Of a stretch of 64,000 nt of DNA, positions 1 to 12,149 are shown piece by piece. Each line of letters opens with the position of its first letter. Position 1 is the first letter of the stretch. Both the position numbers and the translations under genes were made by a program. Under the pieces are notes generated by a model. The model was not told where the DNA came from, did not search any database, and saw only the letters and a program-made list of their open reading frames with translations. The stretch covers positions 868,001 through 932,000 of the forward strand of contig JAESUZ010001757.1 of assembly GCA_017311185.1 (NCBI GenBank), given 5' to 3'. This DNA comes from Proteles cristata cristata (lineage: Eukaryota; Chordata; Mammalia; Carnivora; Hyaenidae).

Positions 1-69
1 CCCTCCCCTGCTTGTACTCAGTCTCTTTCTCTCTCTCAAAAAATGAATAAACATTAAATTAAAAAAAAA
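1..69 (+). mobile_element. Carnivoran tRNA-Lys SINE, 3' end only
   Basis: CT-rich stretch followed by an AATAAACATTAAA-type tail and poly(A), matching the 3' half of the other SINEs here. The 5' part lies outside the window. Confidence 0.85.
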
Positions 70-194
70 TAGTAATTGCCTTTTAATAGCAAAAAGCCAT
101 TTAATGTTGGCAGCATATATAACAGACTATGTTACCATCATTAAATAACAGACTCATAAATCAGTACAAAAAAATGTGAAAATACCAACATAGT

Positions 195-651
195 TTCTCA
201 TTGCCATGTAGTATTCCATGGTATAGATAAAACACATCTTTTTGATCCATTCATCTGGCCATGTGTAGCAACGTGGATGGACCTTGAGGATGTTATGCTG
301 AGCGAAATAAGTCAGGCAGAGAAGGACAAATATCATATGTGTGCACGTATAGGAGGATTAGGAGGAACTTGACCGAGGAACAAGGGGGAAAAGAAGGGCG
401 GAAATCGTGGGGGAAAGGAAGAGAGGCAAACCATGAGAGACTCTTGAATGCTGACAAAAACTGAGGACTGATGGATGTGGGGGGGAGGGGGGATGGGCAT
501 GGAGGAGGACACTTATGGGGATGAGCACTGAGTGTTATGTGGAAACTAATTTGACAATAAACTATTTGTAAAAAAAAAAAAAAGAAAGAAAATAAAGTAA
601 ATTAAAAAATAAAATAATTAAAAAAATAAAGAAAGAAAGAAAGAAAGAAAA
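195..651 (+). mobile_element. Young L1 3' end with 5' inversion
   Basis: A 5'-truncated LINE-1 flanked by a perfect 17 bp target-site duplication (178-194 and 652-668, gaaaataccaacatagt). Bases 195 to about 254 are the reverse complement of an ORF2 C-terminal segment (the FIYTMEYYMAMRN motif reads on the minus strand). From about 255 the element runs forward through the ORF2 end, the G-rich 3' UTR and an A-rich/GAAA tail. Compared with the uninverted copy at 34751-35206, fewer than 10 bases of ORF2 are missing at the inversion joint. This is the twin-priming configuration. It encodes no functional protein. Confidence 0.9.
478..507 (+). promoter_or_regulatory. G-rich tract in L1 3' UTR
   Basis: Several runs of three or more G within 30 bases in the L1 3' UTR. 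A polypurine, quadruplex-prone tract in the 3' UTR is a known feature of mammalian L1. The same tract is present at 35086-35110. Confidence 0.5.
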
Positions 652-964
652 GAAAATACCAACATAGTGAATAAAAGCTATTAAGCAGTTAACTGACAAA
701 AGAAAATGTACACGTGGCCAATAAACATTAAATTCAGACTTTAATCATCAAAGAAATGCAAATGAAATTGATAACATTTTTCTCCTAGCAAATTATCAGA
801 AATTTAAAGTTTATGGTGCTCTGTGTTATGAGACACTATTCACAGCTGGTAGGGATATAAATAAATGTTGCTTTCTGGAGGGCAATCTGGAATATATATT
901 TTCAAAGCCTTAACAATTCACCCTTTGATCCAGAAATTCTCTTTCTAAGAATATACTCAAAGGA

Positions 965-1185
965 GGGGCGCCTGGGTGGCTCAGTCGGTTAAGCGTCTGA
1001 CTTGGGTTCAGGTCATGGTCTCACAGTTCATGGATTTGAGCCGTGTGTCAGGCTCTGTGCTGACAACTAGCTCAGATCCTGGAGGCTGCTTCAAATTCTC
1101 TCTTTCTCTCTCTCTGACCCTTCCCTGTTCACACACACACTCTCTCTCAGAAGTAAATAAAACATTTTTAAAAAAAATTTAAAAA
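965..1185 (+). mobile_element. Carnivoran tRNA-Lys SINE
   Basis: Full-length copy with a 'gcctgggtggctcagtcgg' head, CT-rich stretch and A-rich tail. It has an 18 bp duplication at 947-964 and 1186-1203 with one mismatch. It sits inside the old L1M. Confidence 0.95.
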
Positions 1186-1325
1186 AAGAATTTACTCAAA
1201 GGAAATAGTAAGAGATATATACAATGATGCAAGTATATTCATGTGGCATTGTGTCTTACGATATAATTTTGAGAAAATAACATATGTTCAACAACAGGAA
1301 ATAATTAAATAAAAATTGTGAGATC

Positions 1326-1540
1326 TGGGGCACTTGGGTGGCTCAGTTGGTTAAGCATCTGACTCGGGTTCGGGTCATGGTCTCAGGGTTCATAAGTTCT
1401 AGAGTCCTCATCGGGCTCACTGCTATCAGCACAGAGCCCGATTGAGGCTTTTTGTCCCTCTCTCTTTCTGTACCTTCCCTGCTCCCTGCTCTGTCTCTCT
1501 CTCTCTCTCAAAAATAAATAATAATAATTTTTGAAAATTT
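1326..1540 (+). mobile_element. Carnivoran tRNA-Lys SINE
   Basis: Diverged copy with head, CT block and AATAAATAAT tail. The flanks at 1311-1325 and 1541-1556 look like a decayed duplication. Inserted in the same L1M as the previous SINE. Confidence 0.9.
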
Positions 1541-1721
1541 AAAAATTTGATAGATCCATATTAGGCGCTATACGGATGCTTAGAAGTTGTGCTCTTAAGA
1601 ATCTTGACAAAATGAAATACTTACAATATATTCTTAAGTTAAAGAAAAAGCAGGAAGCATACAAAACAGCATGATCTGAACATTGGCAGGGGTGGAAAGC
1701 ACAGAATAGCAAGAAAAAGAA

Positions 1722-1808
1722 TGTGTGTGTGTGTGTGTGTGTGTGTTTATGTGTGTGTCTGTGCATGTGTGTGTGTCTGTGTCTGTCTGTGTGTGTGTGT
1801 GTGTGTAT
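1722..1808. repeat. (TG)n microsatellite, interrupted
   Basis: TG dinucleotides with TC and CA interruptions, inside the L1M 3' region. Confidence 0.97.
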
Positions 1809-2229
1809 AATTTAAGAAAAACAAAAATAATAGGAATGAAAGAAACCACAAGGTAGCTATGTTTTTTTCCTTCCATGTTGAGGAATAATGAATATTTTTA
1901 ATATTTTAATTTTATCCTATTCTGAATATTTTAAATTTTTATTTTTATAGGCAGAAATAAATTCCATAGTAAATACTTCCTTTTTGTTTGCTTTGTTTTA
2001 GTTAAGAGCACATGGAAGAACATTTTTGGGTTCTATGGGCTATAATCTTTCCCAGGGTAGGGAATTGTTATCCTGTGACAAATAGGACTTATTTGTTCTT
2101 TCCAGTCAGGACACCAAGTGACTGCAAAGTTGGCTGGGCCTTCTGTTCAAGTCCCTCTCCTAAACAATATATTTAACTAAGTAGTTTAGAAGGTCAATAA
2201 AAGGGTGGATTGAAAATGAACCATGTGAG

Positions 2230-2406
2230 GTACTCCTGGGTGTCTCAGTGGGTTGAACATCCAACTTCAGCTCAGGTCATGATCTTGTGGTACATGGGTT
2301 TGAGCCTTGCATGGAGCTCTGTGTTGATAGCTCAGGTCCTGGAGCACTCTCTCTCTCTCTCTCTCTCTCAAAAATAAATAAATAAACATTAAAAACATTT
2401 TTTAAC
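2230..2406 (+). mobile_element. Carnivoran tRNA-Lys SINE, internally shortened
   Basis: The head and tail are present but the central CT-rich part is shorter than in other copies (177 bp in all). Flanked by a perfect 17 bp duplication (2213-2229 and 2407-2423, aaaatgaaccatgtgag). Confidence 0.92.
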
Positions 2407-2423
2407 AAAATGAACCATGTGAG

Positions 2424-2894
2424 AAATGAAACATGGCCAGTGACTAGAGAATGATTTATTTGCAATGCGTCGTTTATTCTGTAGAGCTGGTTCTCTGTTC
2501 CTTTGGCTTTTCTGTCACTCATAGTGCAGTGTAATGAGGTAAGCTAGGTGGACTCGGGCATTCATACCTGCTAAACACAGTTGTCCAGGGGTTGGGTCTA
2601 TTTCCATGGTAGTCAAGGGCAGATGTCTCCTGATGGAGAACTCATCCAATAGGAATTACTGCCCAGCACAGCAAGCTTGGCTAATGTCCTGAGTGTGCAT
2701 TAATTATTGATCAGAGAGATCTTTTATTCTAGCTCCACTGTGTCAACTATTCCCATGGGGTTGAAGGTGAGAAGATCTCAAGGAAATGATTGCAAGTTCT
2801 CTTCAGAAGACTCTGGGCACTGCTCTGTTGCATAACTAACAATGTGTAATAAAAAAAGAAAAGTTTTTTTTTTTTTGCCTAGCATTGGGTTAAA
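2424..2894. other. Unassigned sequence
   Basis: No repeat family or coding signal recognised. A T-run lies near 2864-2876. Confidence 0.5.
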
Positions 2895-4043
2895 CATAAA
2901 TCCTTGAATCATGACACATACATATTATTGTCTATGTAAGGCAATTATCTAATTTAATTAATTAATCAATTATTTTTATAATGGAGCAATCACCCATGAA
3001 CCTACCACCTCATAACTTTCATCTAGTCAATGGTCCTCCGCAATCTTATTCTTTGTTTCTTCCTTTGTGAGATAGACACATCCTAAATTCTGTATTCATT
3101 AATCTCTTGCTAGCCCTTTTTATATTCTTTCAGCTAATCCCTACATATTGCTGAATAGAATAATTTTTTACTTTTTGGTTTACTTCATATGAAAACATAT
3201 CAGCCTTAGATCATTTTACAGATTCATCCATATTGTTGTATGTTCATCTTGTTTTGTTTAATATCCCATTGTCTGTTGACTATATCACAGGTTGTTTCTC
3301 TGCTTTCTCATTGATAGGCATTTGGGCTATTTCCAGATTTTTGTTATTGCAAACCATGAACACTCTTGTATATATCTCCTGGTAAATGTGTTTAGAATTT
3401 CTCTTGAGTATATGCTTAGGAATGAAATTGCTGGATTGCAGGGTATGAGAATGTTTAACTTTAGGAGCTTATGCCAAAACGTTCTCCAAATAGTTTTACT
3501 GACTTACATTCCCACCAGTAATATTTAAAAAATGCTTTGTAGATATATCTTCTTCAACAAGAGGTTGAAGACTCTTTAATTGTTACCAATCAAATAGGTA
3601 TAAAACAATATTTAACAGTAGCATTGAATTTTTATTTCCCTGACCTGAACTGAAGTTGAACATCCATACATGTATTTATTGGCCATAAGTGTTTCCTCTT
3701 CTGGAAGTGATTACTCATATCTTTTGTCTGTTTTTTTATTGGATTGTTTCTACTTTTCTATTGACTTATTGACCTCCTTTATATATTCTTGATACTAATC
3801 CTCTGTTGGCTGTGTATGTTTCAAGTAGCTTCTTTCAGTTTTTAATTTGTCTTCCCATTCTATTTAAGGTCCCTATTTACACATTTCTTAATTTCAATTC
3901 TTTAATTTTAATTAGATCAAATATATGCCCTTTTTTTGCTTTAGAAAGTTAGCATGTTGGGTGTTTTATATCCTTTTTGACAATAAAACTATTGACTTAT
4001 ATTTCCTACTAAGATCTCTAAAGATTTAATTTTTACATTTAGA
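2895..4043 (-). mobile_element. Ancient L1 ORF2 C-terminal region, antisense
   Basis: Antisense L1M landmarks appear in order: 'cattgataggcatttgggctatttcca' near 3310, 'gaaattgctggattgcag' near 3425, 'tacattcccaccagtaa' near 3505, and 'ggattgtttc' near 3742. Many indels; no intact frame. Confidence 0.8.
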
Positions 4044-5439
4044 GAGAGACATTTTCTTCCGCTTCAAGGCAGAAGTTAATATCAGTCCCTTTAGATCCAC
4101 TGGAATTGAGAACAGTGTCTATTGAATCAGACCGTATGCAGCAAAAAGAGCGGCAGATCCTGACGAATCTAAGATACTCAGTAGAGGTGGTAAGGATGCC
4201 CTGTGATTCCAGGTAATGGGGCCCTGGCCAGGAGTAGAAGAAAGTGTACCTGCATTCAGTAACTTACCAATTTTCCAACCAAACCCTATTATGTATATCT
4301 GGGGACTCCCCAAATACTCAGCTGATCATTAACAGGTCTGCACCTTTATTAGATGGGAGAAAGTAACAGTGATTGACCCATATTATTACCCGAGACCACT
4401 GAGGTAAAACTGAATTACATTAACTTCAGAGACATTTGTCTGTTTCTCCGAGTTCAAGCATTCAAGTCCAATTTTTCTATTCGGGGCATTTCAAAATGGT
4501 AAACTTCTTCAACATGCTTCTCCTTGTTACAAATGCTCCCCATTATGTATTGTTGTAGTAAGAAAAGTTTTATAGGCATCTGTGGGAAAATAAAAAATTC
4601 TGGCTATTTGCTACAAGTCACTCTTTCCTTATTCACTTTTTTTCTGGTTAGGCATGTCCTGATTCTTTCTATATACGTCATTTTCCCCCATTTCTTCCTC
4701 TGCTTTCAGAGCCACCTGAGGCACTGGGGACAGCAGGAGGAGTTGTGAATCCCCTCGTATGTTAGTGAGGCAGGGCCAGTGGCCACCCCCGTTGCTCGCT
4801 GTTTGCCATCCATAGGCATTATCTTGCAAGTACCGCTTGTGATTCAAGTTGCAACAGGTGCCTATGAGTGGGCTCTGGCTTCCTGCTACCAGATCTGTTT
4901 CTGTTATTCTTTGGACAATAGTCATGGACACTAGCACCTGGAACAATAAAGAATAGTGATTAGGGTATAATTAAATATCCCCAGACTTTAAAATAGCATT
5001 TGTATGACAACTTCCTGTTAAATAAAAGACTCTTCATGACATCCTTATAAAGGCAAGAGCTCTTGGCTACTTATTAGCCTTTGCAAGCTGGCATTTGAAT
5101 GGGGTACCATGCCTTTGATCTGTGGACACAGTAGTGATTGTTGCTGGCCTCAAGAAATTCATGTGTTTTGAGGAAATCTGGTACTCAAGACTAAGGATTC
5201 TTGGCAACATAATTTAACTATGTAAAAACATCCTGTGAGTTTGATTATATATATAAATATATAACTATAAATAAATTGGTTGATGAGTTTTAGCACAAAG
5301 ACAATAGAAAGACTTAAAGGCAATAAGTAAATCTTTAAGCAGCAACTAGGTGATAAAATGGCATTATTATCTTATTTCTATTGACCTGGCATTAACTCAA
5401 AAATTTCCAAATCCAAAACTAAAGTGAAGATAATTTCTC
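4044..5439. other. Unassigned sequence with minus-strand open frames
   Basis: No repeat recognised. GC content is higher than in the flanks. Open frames lie on the minus strand at 4119-4313 (64 codons) and 4629-4946 (105 codons). In minus-strand sense, a pyrimidine-rich run ending in 'ttccag' lies just before the latter, resembling a splice acceptor. I recognise no protein family, and the lengths are compatible with chance. A short AT-rich tract lies near 5246-5275. Confidence 0.4.
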
Positions 5440-6100
5440 CAGCAAAGATTTTGCCCTTGGGTCAGGGTCTTACAGAGTAAGAAAAATATTTAGCCAAGAT
5501 ACAAATGATGAGATGTTCAGCATCATTAGTGGTCAAGGAAAGGCAAGTTCAAACGACAACAAATACTATTTTATACTCAGGTGATTGGCAAAAACTTTAG
5601 AGTCTGATATTATCGAGTAATGGAAATGACAAGGATCAACAAATCCTCTGTGCTTGCAGTGGGAGCGCACAGCAGGGCAATCTCTTTGGAAAATAGTTTG
5701 ACATTATCTCTTCTAGTTGAACAGCACGTTCCTCACCAATTCTACCCTGGTGAGGGGGTGGGGCGTATACACTCTAGAGAAACTTACATATCAATATACA
5801 CGAGGTAAGTACTTAAAAATGTGTAACTGCATTGTTTATCACAGCAAAACCTGGGATGCAAGTCCAAGCACCCACCAATAAGACTGCAGGATAATGAATA
5901 TTCACTTGATGAATGTTGGACATGAGTCAAAGAGAGGGAGCTACGGAGACATGAAATAACACAGATGAATCAAAGTTAAAAACAACTGAACTAAAAATAT
6001 ATGCTCTGTAAGGAGTACATATAGATGCCATAATACTACTTTAAAAGGAACTGATGGATTCATGAACACAGCATGCAGAATAACATTTATCTCGCATTTG
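5440..6100 (+). mobile_element. Ancient L1 (L1M-type) fragment
   Basis: Diverged L1 3' sequence: the 'caagttcaaacgacaacaa..tattttatac' block, a 'ggcaatctctttgg' block near 5680, then 'attgtttatcacagcaaaa' near 5833 and 'ggataatgaatattc'. Boundaries are approximate. Confidence 0.6.
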
Positions 6101-6334
6101 TGGAGTGTGGGTCAAGGCTGCTGGAGACTGTGGAACTGGATGGAGTTGGTGTCAAGGTTCTGGCTTTTGTTTTGGGGGCGGGGAGCTCATCTCCCAGTGC
6201 TTATTACCTTTATTAGAAAGAGCCAAAACTAATAAAGAAAGCTCTGCCTTGTTAGTAGTAGAGTGGTCATGGTTAATTCCATTCTCTATACCTGAAGTCT
6301 ATTGATGAGAAAGAAAACCTTTCTGTTTCAGAGT

Positions 6335-6625
6335 TTGTGTAAAGAATAGAAAGTGGTAGAAAGTACAGGGTCATCACAAGTTTCAGTTCTGAAGCCGGAC
6401 TCTGTCCCTTACTAGCTGTATGATCTTAAACAAGTTATCTAATCACTTGGTGCTTCGGCTTTCTCATCTGAGGAATGGGGATCTATTTGTGTTCTTCCAG
6501 TAACGTCATGATGAGAATTTGTTAGGATCACACTTGTAAAATGTAATGAATTTAGCTTAATGCCTGGGACTAACTACTCAAAACATGTTGGCTGACAGTA
6601 TTATTAATAGTAGTAATTGTAGTTC
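6335..6625 (+). mobile_element. MIR SINE
   Basis: Mammal-wide MIR core: 'cttactagctgtatgatct..caagttatctaatcactt' followed by 'ctcatctgaggaatgggga' and the 3' 'aatgcctgggac' block. Old and inactive. Confidence 0.85.
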
Positions 6626-7342
6626 CATATTACTTGGACTGACGAGTTTACAAAGGCAGCTTCTCCTTTACTTAGTTCTGTCCCAATTTGTGAGTCTTTT
6701 CCAGCTATTCTAGTCACTGTACTCCATTTTCCCTCTTCAATCCTAGTTTAGGCTTGAGTGTTCCCCCAGATCAACTTTGGAGAAGAAAGATTCTTAACTG
6801 TTTGAACTATACATCTCTCCTTTGGCTTGTTGCTGTCACTAAATGGGCAGTCTCTGTGAGAATGGAATTAGCCAAGAAATCTTTGACTATGTAAGGTGCT
6901 GGCAGATGCCTGCAATTTTTTATTTAGGCAAGTTGAGTAACCCTTTCAACTGAGATGATGGGAAGGATGATATGGCTTTTGGCAATCTAAGTGTGGACGA
7001 TGAAAGTTTGCTGGTTAAAATGTTTCTTTCTATAGATATAATACTTTTAAAAACCTGAAGGAGCTCATATAAAGAACAAAATGTATCTCTACCACATTTT
7101 TCTCTATGCCTATCATAAGCAATGTTAAATAGAAACTGGATTTTTCATCTAGTGATATAGCACCGATCTAAAGAGTGTAGTAGAAAATATTCTTTCTGGT
7201 AACAGTTAAATTATAGATTAAAAAGCAATTCATTCATCACAGACTTACGTAATTATAACTATACAATTATATAAAATACAAATAAGACTTCTGTGCTGAA
7301 GTTCTAATTCATGTACAGAATAGGATACTATTTGCCTTCTTT

Positions 7343-7393
7343 AATATTTTGAGGTTCCCCAAACAAACAAACAAAAAATATTTTGAGGTTCCC
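7343..7393. repeat. 17 bp direct repeat around an A-rich spacer
   Basis: The sequence aatattttgaggttccc occurs at 7343-7359 and 7377-7393, separated by (CAAA)n. It looks like a duplication flanking an insertion that is only an A-rich tail. Confidence 0.9.
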
Positions 7394-7439
7394 AGTAGGA
7401 AAAAAACCATATGGCAAAATGAAAAGGAACAAAAAATTG

Positions 7440-7463
7440 TATATATATATATATATATATATA
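7440..7463. repeat. (TA)n microsatellite
   Basis: Uninterrupted TA dinucleotides. Confidence 0.95.
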
Positions 7464-10400
7464 AAATCAGTTTTTGTAATTGTTGGAATTTTATTGTTCC
7501 ATTAAAAAAATACTGCATTCAGCTAAAAGATAACAGTTTGCCCTTCCTGAAAAAGGTGAGTAAAAGAACTTCTGGATTGCAGTAAAAAAAATAAGCCATG
7601 TTTCATAGTGATTTTTCCATTTATTTGTGTAAATCCCCAGTTAAGTTACTTCAAAAGAAACTTCAGGAGACCTCTGCCCTTGGCTGCGTGCAATTTCAAT
7701 TGAAAATCAGTCAGTGATGCTTAAGGAACTGTGGAGCACAGGAGATGGATTCTGAGACTGGATAAGGATGGGAAAATGTCCCAGTTTTCAGAAAGGGAAA
7801 GAAGTTCAGACCCCACAGGCTGCAAAATGGAAAATTTGATGTGACTTCTGACAAAACGTTGGAAAAGATTTTCATCGTGAGCCCGTAGAAAGGGAAGAGG
7901 TGATCATTTAAGTCTGAGTGAGATGAATAAGAACTCCCGTGACAGACCTCACTTCCTTTTGATAGGGCCACCAGGCTGGCAGGGAAGCAACTCCTGGTCT
8001 CTTCGTGACTCTGCAACCCCGTGGGAGGGCAAATGTATTGGAACCCAAAATAGCTTGAGAGCATAGAACAATGGGCCAAATCTAGCAAGATAAAATATTA
8101 AAGGGAGGTATACAAAGGATACCCTTAGTTCCAGAAAATTAGCAACACAAACACAGGAGAGGTGGGCAGGTTGCAAGGCCAAAGGATAAGGTTAAGCAGG
8201 TTTTATCCTGTACACAGGCTTCCTTGACTGAGGGCGTGAGTAGGGGCTGTGTCCATCCAGAGAGGGTGCTGCTTCTTAATTTGCAAAAAAAAAGTATCAT
8301 AGAACATAAGAGTGAATACTTGAAAAAGTACAAGTTAGGGATTTTTATTAATTATCCAGTCAGTGAATTACTGCTATAGTGTGATTGGCCAGAGTTGGGG
8401 AGGGCATCTCTTGAAGTACCATGGCCAGAACAAGGGTGTCCAGTGTCCAGGCTGAGACATATATATTGAGAGTAGAAAAAGGGATGGTGGTAAATTGGAA
8501 CATAACTAGAAGAGAGAGGTGAAAACTCCACAAGCCATTATCTCTGAGCAATAGTAAAGAGAAGAATATTTAATTTGAAGAAGGGAAGGCTTGCACCATG
8601 ATGGATTCCCCACTAGCAAATTAGGCATGCGCACAAGACACTGGAAAGCAGGGCATCAAGGACCAAAAGGAAATTAAAGAATGGTGTTTTAAAAAGAATT
8701 TGGGATTTCAGATTTAAGAGACACCATAACATTTTTCATTATAAGATAATTTTGAACTAAATTTTCCTCCCTTATGTTACAATCCAGTGCTGTAAATTTT
8801 TGAATTACAAATTACCTGAATGGCAAGGAGCAACATAATCTTTTCAATGCTTAAGACTTCTATAGTCTTAACCAAGATCATACAAGATATAAAACTTTCC
8901 ATCAGTTTGATGTGTCCAAAAATGGAATAGATGATGTGATACAGTTGATTTCTTTGTTGCTAGAGTCCTAAGACTAAGAGCAGGAATCACTTCTTGGATA
9001 TGATGAAGAGGTAGTTTGTGCACTGGATAAAGTGTAGGATTAGAGGGCTTTTAAGGTCCCTGCCCCTGCTGAGGTCCTAAGGTTCTGAGGAAAGGCAATT
9101 TCTCTTAAGAAAGGAAAATGGAGCTCACTGGTATGATTGTCTGGTCTTTAAAGAACTCCAGAAGTAGAGAAGTTGCAGAACAACTCATGATGCAGGAATC
9201 TGGGGATGTATTCAATATTTCATTCTTCCTGTTGAGTGGTATACTTGCTCCATGAATCCACATCTCCATCTGGTGTGGCCCTAGCTGAGGGTTGGATGTA
9301 GCATTGCGAGGTCTTGGTTTGGTCTTGGTGAGAACTAGATAGTTGTTAAAGGTTGGATTTCAATGCAAGCAAATCACCTTGCAGCCATTTTTTTTGGCTA
9401 TCAGCTTTATTGAAAACTGCAGCAACCTTTACTGAATATGTTCAGAGTAATAAGTGGACAATGGAGGATGGGTGGATGAGTTAATATTTACCTTCCCTGC
9501 TAGAGAAGCAGTGCAAAAACCTCATTCTCCATATGATTGTTGGGTAACTGCAAAATCTTGTCCTTATTCTGTGCCACAAAGACACGATCATCCAGAAGTG
9601 ATTACCCTTTACTATCCCTTTGATTGGGCCTGGGGCTGATTCTTGCAAAGATGTCAAACACACATCTCCTGATGCTGTATATGTGTGGATATATGCATGT
9701 ATATCCACATGTAATGAACCAATAGAGCATTTTATTTTCTTTGGTTAGATCCTTCTTCTGTTTATTTTCAGGGGGAGGATAGCATAGCTGATGAGATGGC
9801 AATCAAAGGTACAGGCAAAAACACCCTAAGCTTGCTCCAAATATGCTCCCCCTTCCCCTCTTCCCCCTTTCTCCCCTTCCCCATGAGCTACTTAACTCTT
9901 AAATCTTATTGTGAGCTCCTACTGAAGACCTGGAGAGAAGGGCTGTGAGACAAACTTATGTGGAATACCCTTATCCTAGTGAAGCAAGACAACATACAGG
10001 GAAAAGCTGCCTTGAAAGAAACAAAAAGTCACAAGAGGGGCCATCTGAAGATTCTCGTGGATGAAGAAATAGGCTGTCACACCCACCTACTTTTGATAAT
10101 TTACATTTCATTTCTCTACAGTGGCCTTCTTAATGTGTGGAGGCATCTTGAATACTGCGCTGATTTTACATGAATTCTGATCACAGTCTTAACAGTCTGA
10201 ACTCCTTACTGTTGGCCAAAGATCAGGGAGAACAGAACTTTCCAGCAGGCTTAACCTGGAATAAACAGGATCACTGGAACTTGCTGCATCAGTGGAGCAA
10301 AGTCAAAGTTGGGGGAATTTTGAGATAATATGTTCCTTCAAAGTCAGGGTATATTGTATAATAGAACAGCAGAGGTGGGTGGGGGTGTGTTTTTAGGCAC

Positions 10401-11239
10401 AGCATTCTCCATTGTTGATTGGTTGCACTCATAATCAGCAATGTTCTATGCCAGTTCGTGCCGAGCATACATTTACTGTGTAAGGGAAGTGAATCACTAG
10501 TATTCTGTACCCAAGGGATATATTGTTAAGTAACACGACCCTTGATCCTTATCCCTAAATAATCCAAGTAGAGCTTCTATAATAGGCCAGCCCCTAGACC
10601 CATATACAGTTATATAGCTTTGCTCTTTGAGCCTCTTTGTCTGTGATCATTAAGCCAAGTCATCGGTATGGTAGTTCCTCAATGTGGACATTGTGTAGAG
10701 CTCTGTATGACGAAGGTGGTGTTTTACGTGTCTTAGACTCTGTGTTCCTGGGCTGATCAGTAGCCTTTTGGGGCATGCGCATGTTGCAATAAGAATCACT
10801 GAATGCTTGGAAAAGAGACAACATGAGGAAGCATTTGAAGGGGAGTTGGGAAGAGTGGCAGCAGGAGAAGAAACAAAGTAGGGCAAGAATCTACACCGAG
10901 AGGCTCTCAGTTGACGGACTCGAGTGCATAAACTCAGACCATTTAATGTGATTTCTGTATCTCCGGAGCAAAGTCATTCAGGAATTTAGGAGCATTCGAG
11001 GGTTTCTTTATCAATTGGGTCAAACACACACATTATTTCTACTTAAGTAAACTATGTTTATACCTAAGGCTCTGAAAGGAAAGTCAGATTTCTTCCACTT
11101 AAGGAAATATGCCTCATAATTACTGTATTTCTCTAGTTACATAAATGTTTACTAAAATTCCTTCCAAGATGATGGGTCAGACTGCAAAAACTTGGGGAAA
11201 GACATATATCTCCTTCTTTGTCTCTTATACATATGAAGG

Positions 11240-11282
11240 ATGTATATATATGTGTGTGTGTGTGTGTATATATATATGTATA
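11240..11282. repeat. (TA)n(TG)n(TA)n microsatellite
   Basis: A TG block flanked on both sides by TA blocks. Confidence 0.95.
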
Positions 11283-12149
11283 CAAATACTAGAGTAGTAG
11301 GTGAAAATGTATGGATTGGGAAGACACATTTGAGATACTTGAGCATGCAGCGTAATGCATTAACTGCCAGCCTCAACTTTTATTCATTCTTCCCCTGCAC
11401 ACTAACATAATAAACTATGGCAGACTTTAAATGATCCCGCTTTGTATTCATTCTTGGTTGAGAGGGCCCCAAGACAGAGGGAAGGGAAGGAGGAAGTACA
11501 AGTCCTCTGTGCAAAATTCAGGGAGGGAGAGAAAAACAGAACTGGTCCTGTTCCACAGTTCAGACAAAATCACAGCCTCACAGCTCAGCTTGCTCCTAGG
11601 CACAGGGAGGCAGAGGGAGCCTAGTGAAGGAGGAAAGAAAGGATGGGCAATACTGATAAGGTGAGAGGGCACACTTCCCAGAGATCAATGCTCTAAGTCC
11701 CCTCCGCTTTGTGCACCATGATTACTGTGAATCCCTTTGCTATTACTAGTCACAGCCAGGAGGTTGTTAGGTCACCAAATGTTTGAGCCTGGACCAAAGC
11801 AAGGATAGAGTGTTTCAATCTAAAGACTCACCTTTTACCATGTGACTACATATAACTATCAAATATCCATGTGAAACATCAAAAAGCAACAAGTAAATTG
11901 CTGTGAGATATGTTTTAAACAAAACCGTACAGAAGAATTTAAGGTACTCCTTTTTCATGATTGCAAGCCAAGTGGTAAGATCATAAATCCACGAGTCATT
12001 CTTTACCTTTTCTTTCCTTCCTCCCCCATCAAATATATGACCTCTGTACCAACGTGCATCTCTGAGTTATTTCCAGGACCTCCCCATCCCTTCCCATCTC
12101 CCACTGTTCTAGTTGAAGTTCTGACCGTCTCTCATTTGGATGGTTGTAC

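Larger units (their letters stand above)
690..1971 (+). mobile_element. Ancient L1 (L1M-type) 3' region, interrupted
   Basis: Diverged L1M ORF2-end/3' UTR sequence: the 'gagggcaatctgg...ttgatccagaaattc' block, the 'aatccatatt..' block, then the AT-rich end. It is split by two SINEs (965-1185 and 1326-1540) and contains a TG microsatellite. Boundaries are approximate. Confidence 0.7.
6626..12149. other. 5.5 kb with no recognised interspersed repeat
   Basis: No interspersed repeat or gene recognised. It holds a duplicated 17-mer (7343-7393), a (TA)n tract (7440-7463), a C/T-rich patch near 9848-9885, a short inverted repeat (9684-9709) and a TA/TG microsatellite (11240-11282). The open frames, such as 7711-8088 on the minus strand (125 codons), match no family I know. 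Confidence 0.45.

Noticed and set aside
965..985. tRNA gene-like heads (A and B boxes) in the SINEs
   Set aside because: They are tRNA-derived SINE promoters fused to SINE bodies, not functional tRNA genes.
976..1182. Recurring 60-80 residue frames such as 'MAQSVK...' (also near 42097, 49848, 52382, 60749)
   Set aside because: They are translations of the tRNA-Lys SINE and recur wherever the SINE does. Not genes.
9684..9709. Inverted repeat tgtggatata/tatatccaca
   Set aside because: Ten-base AT-rich arms are expected by chance in 64 kb, with no flanking duplication or other mobile-element sign.
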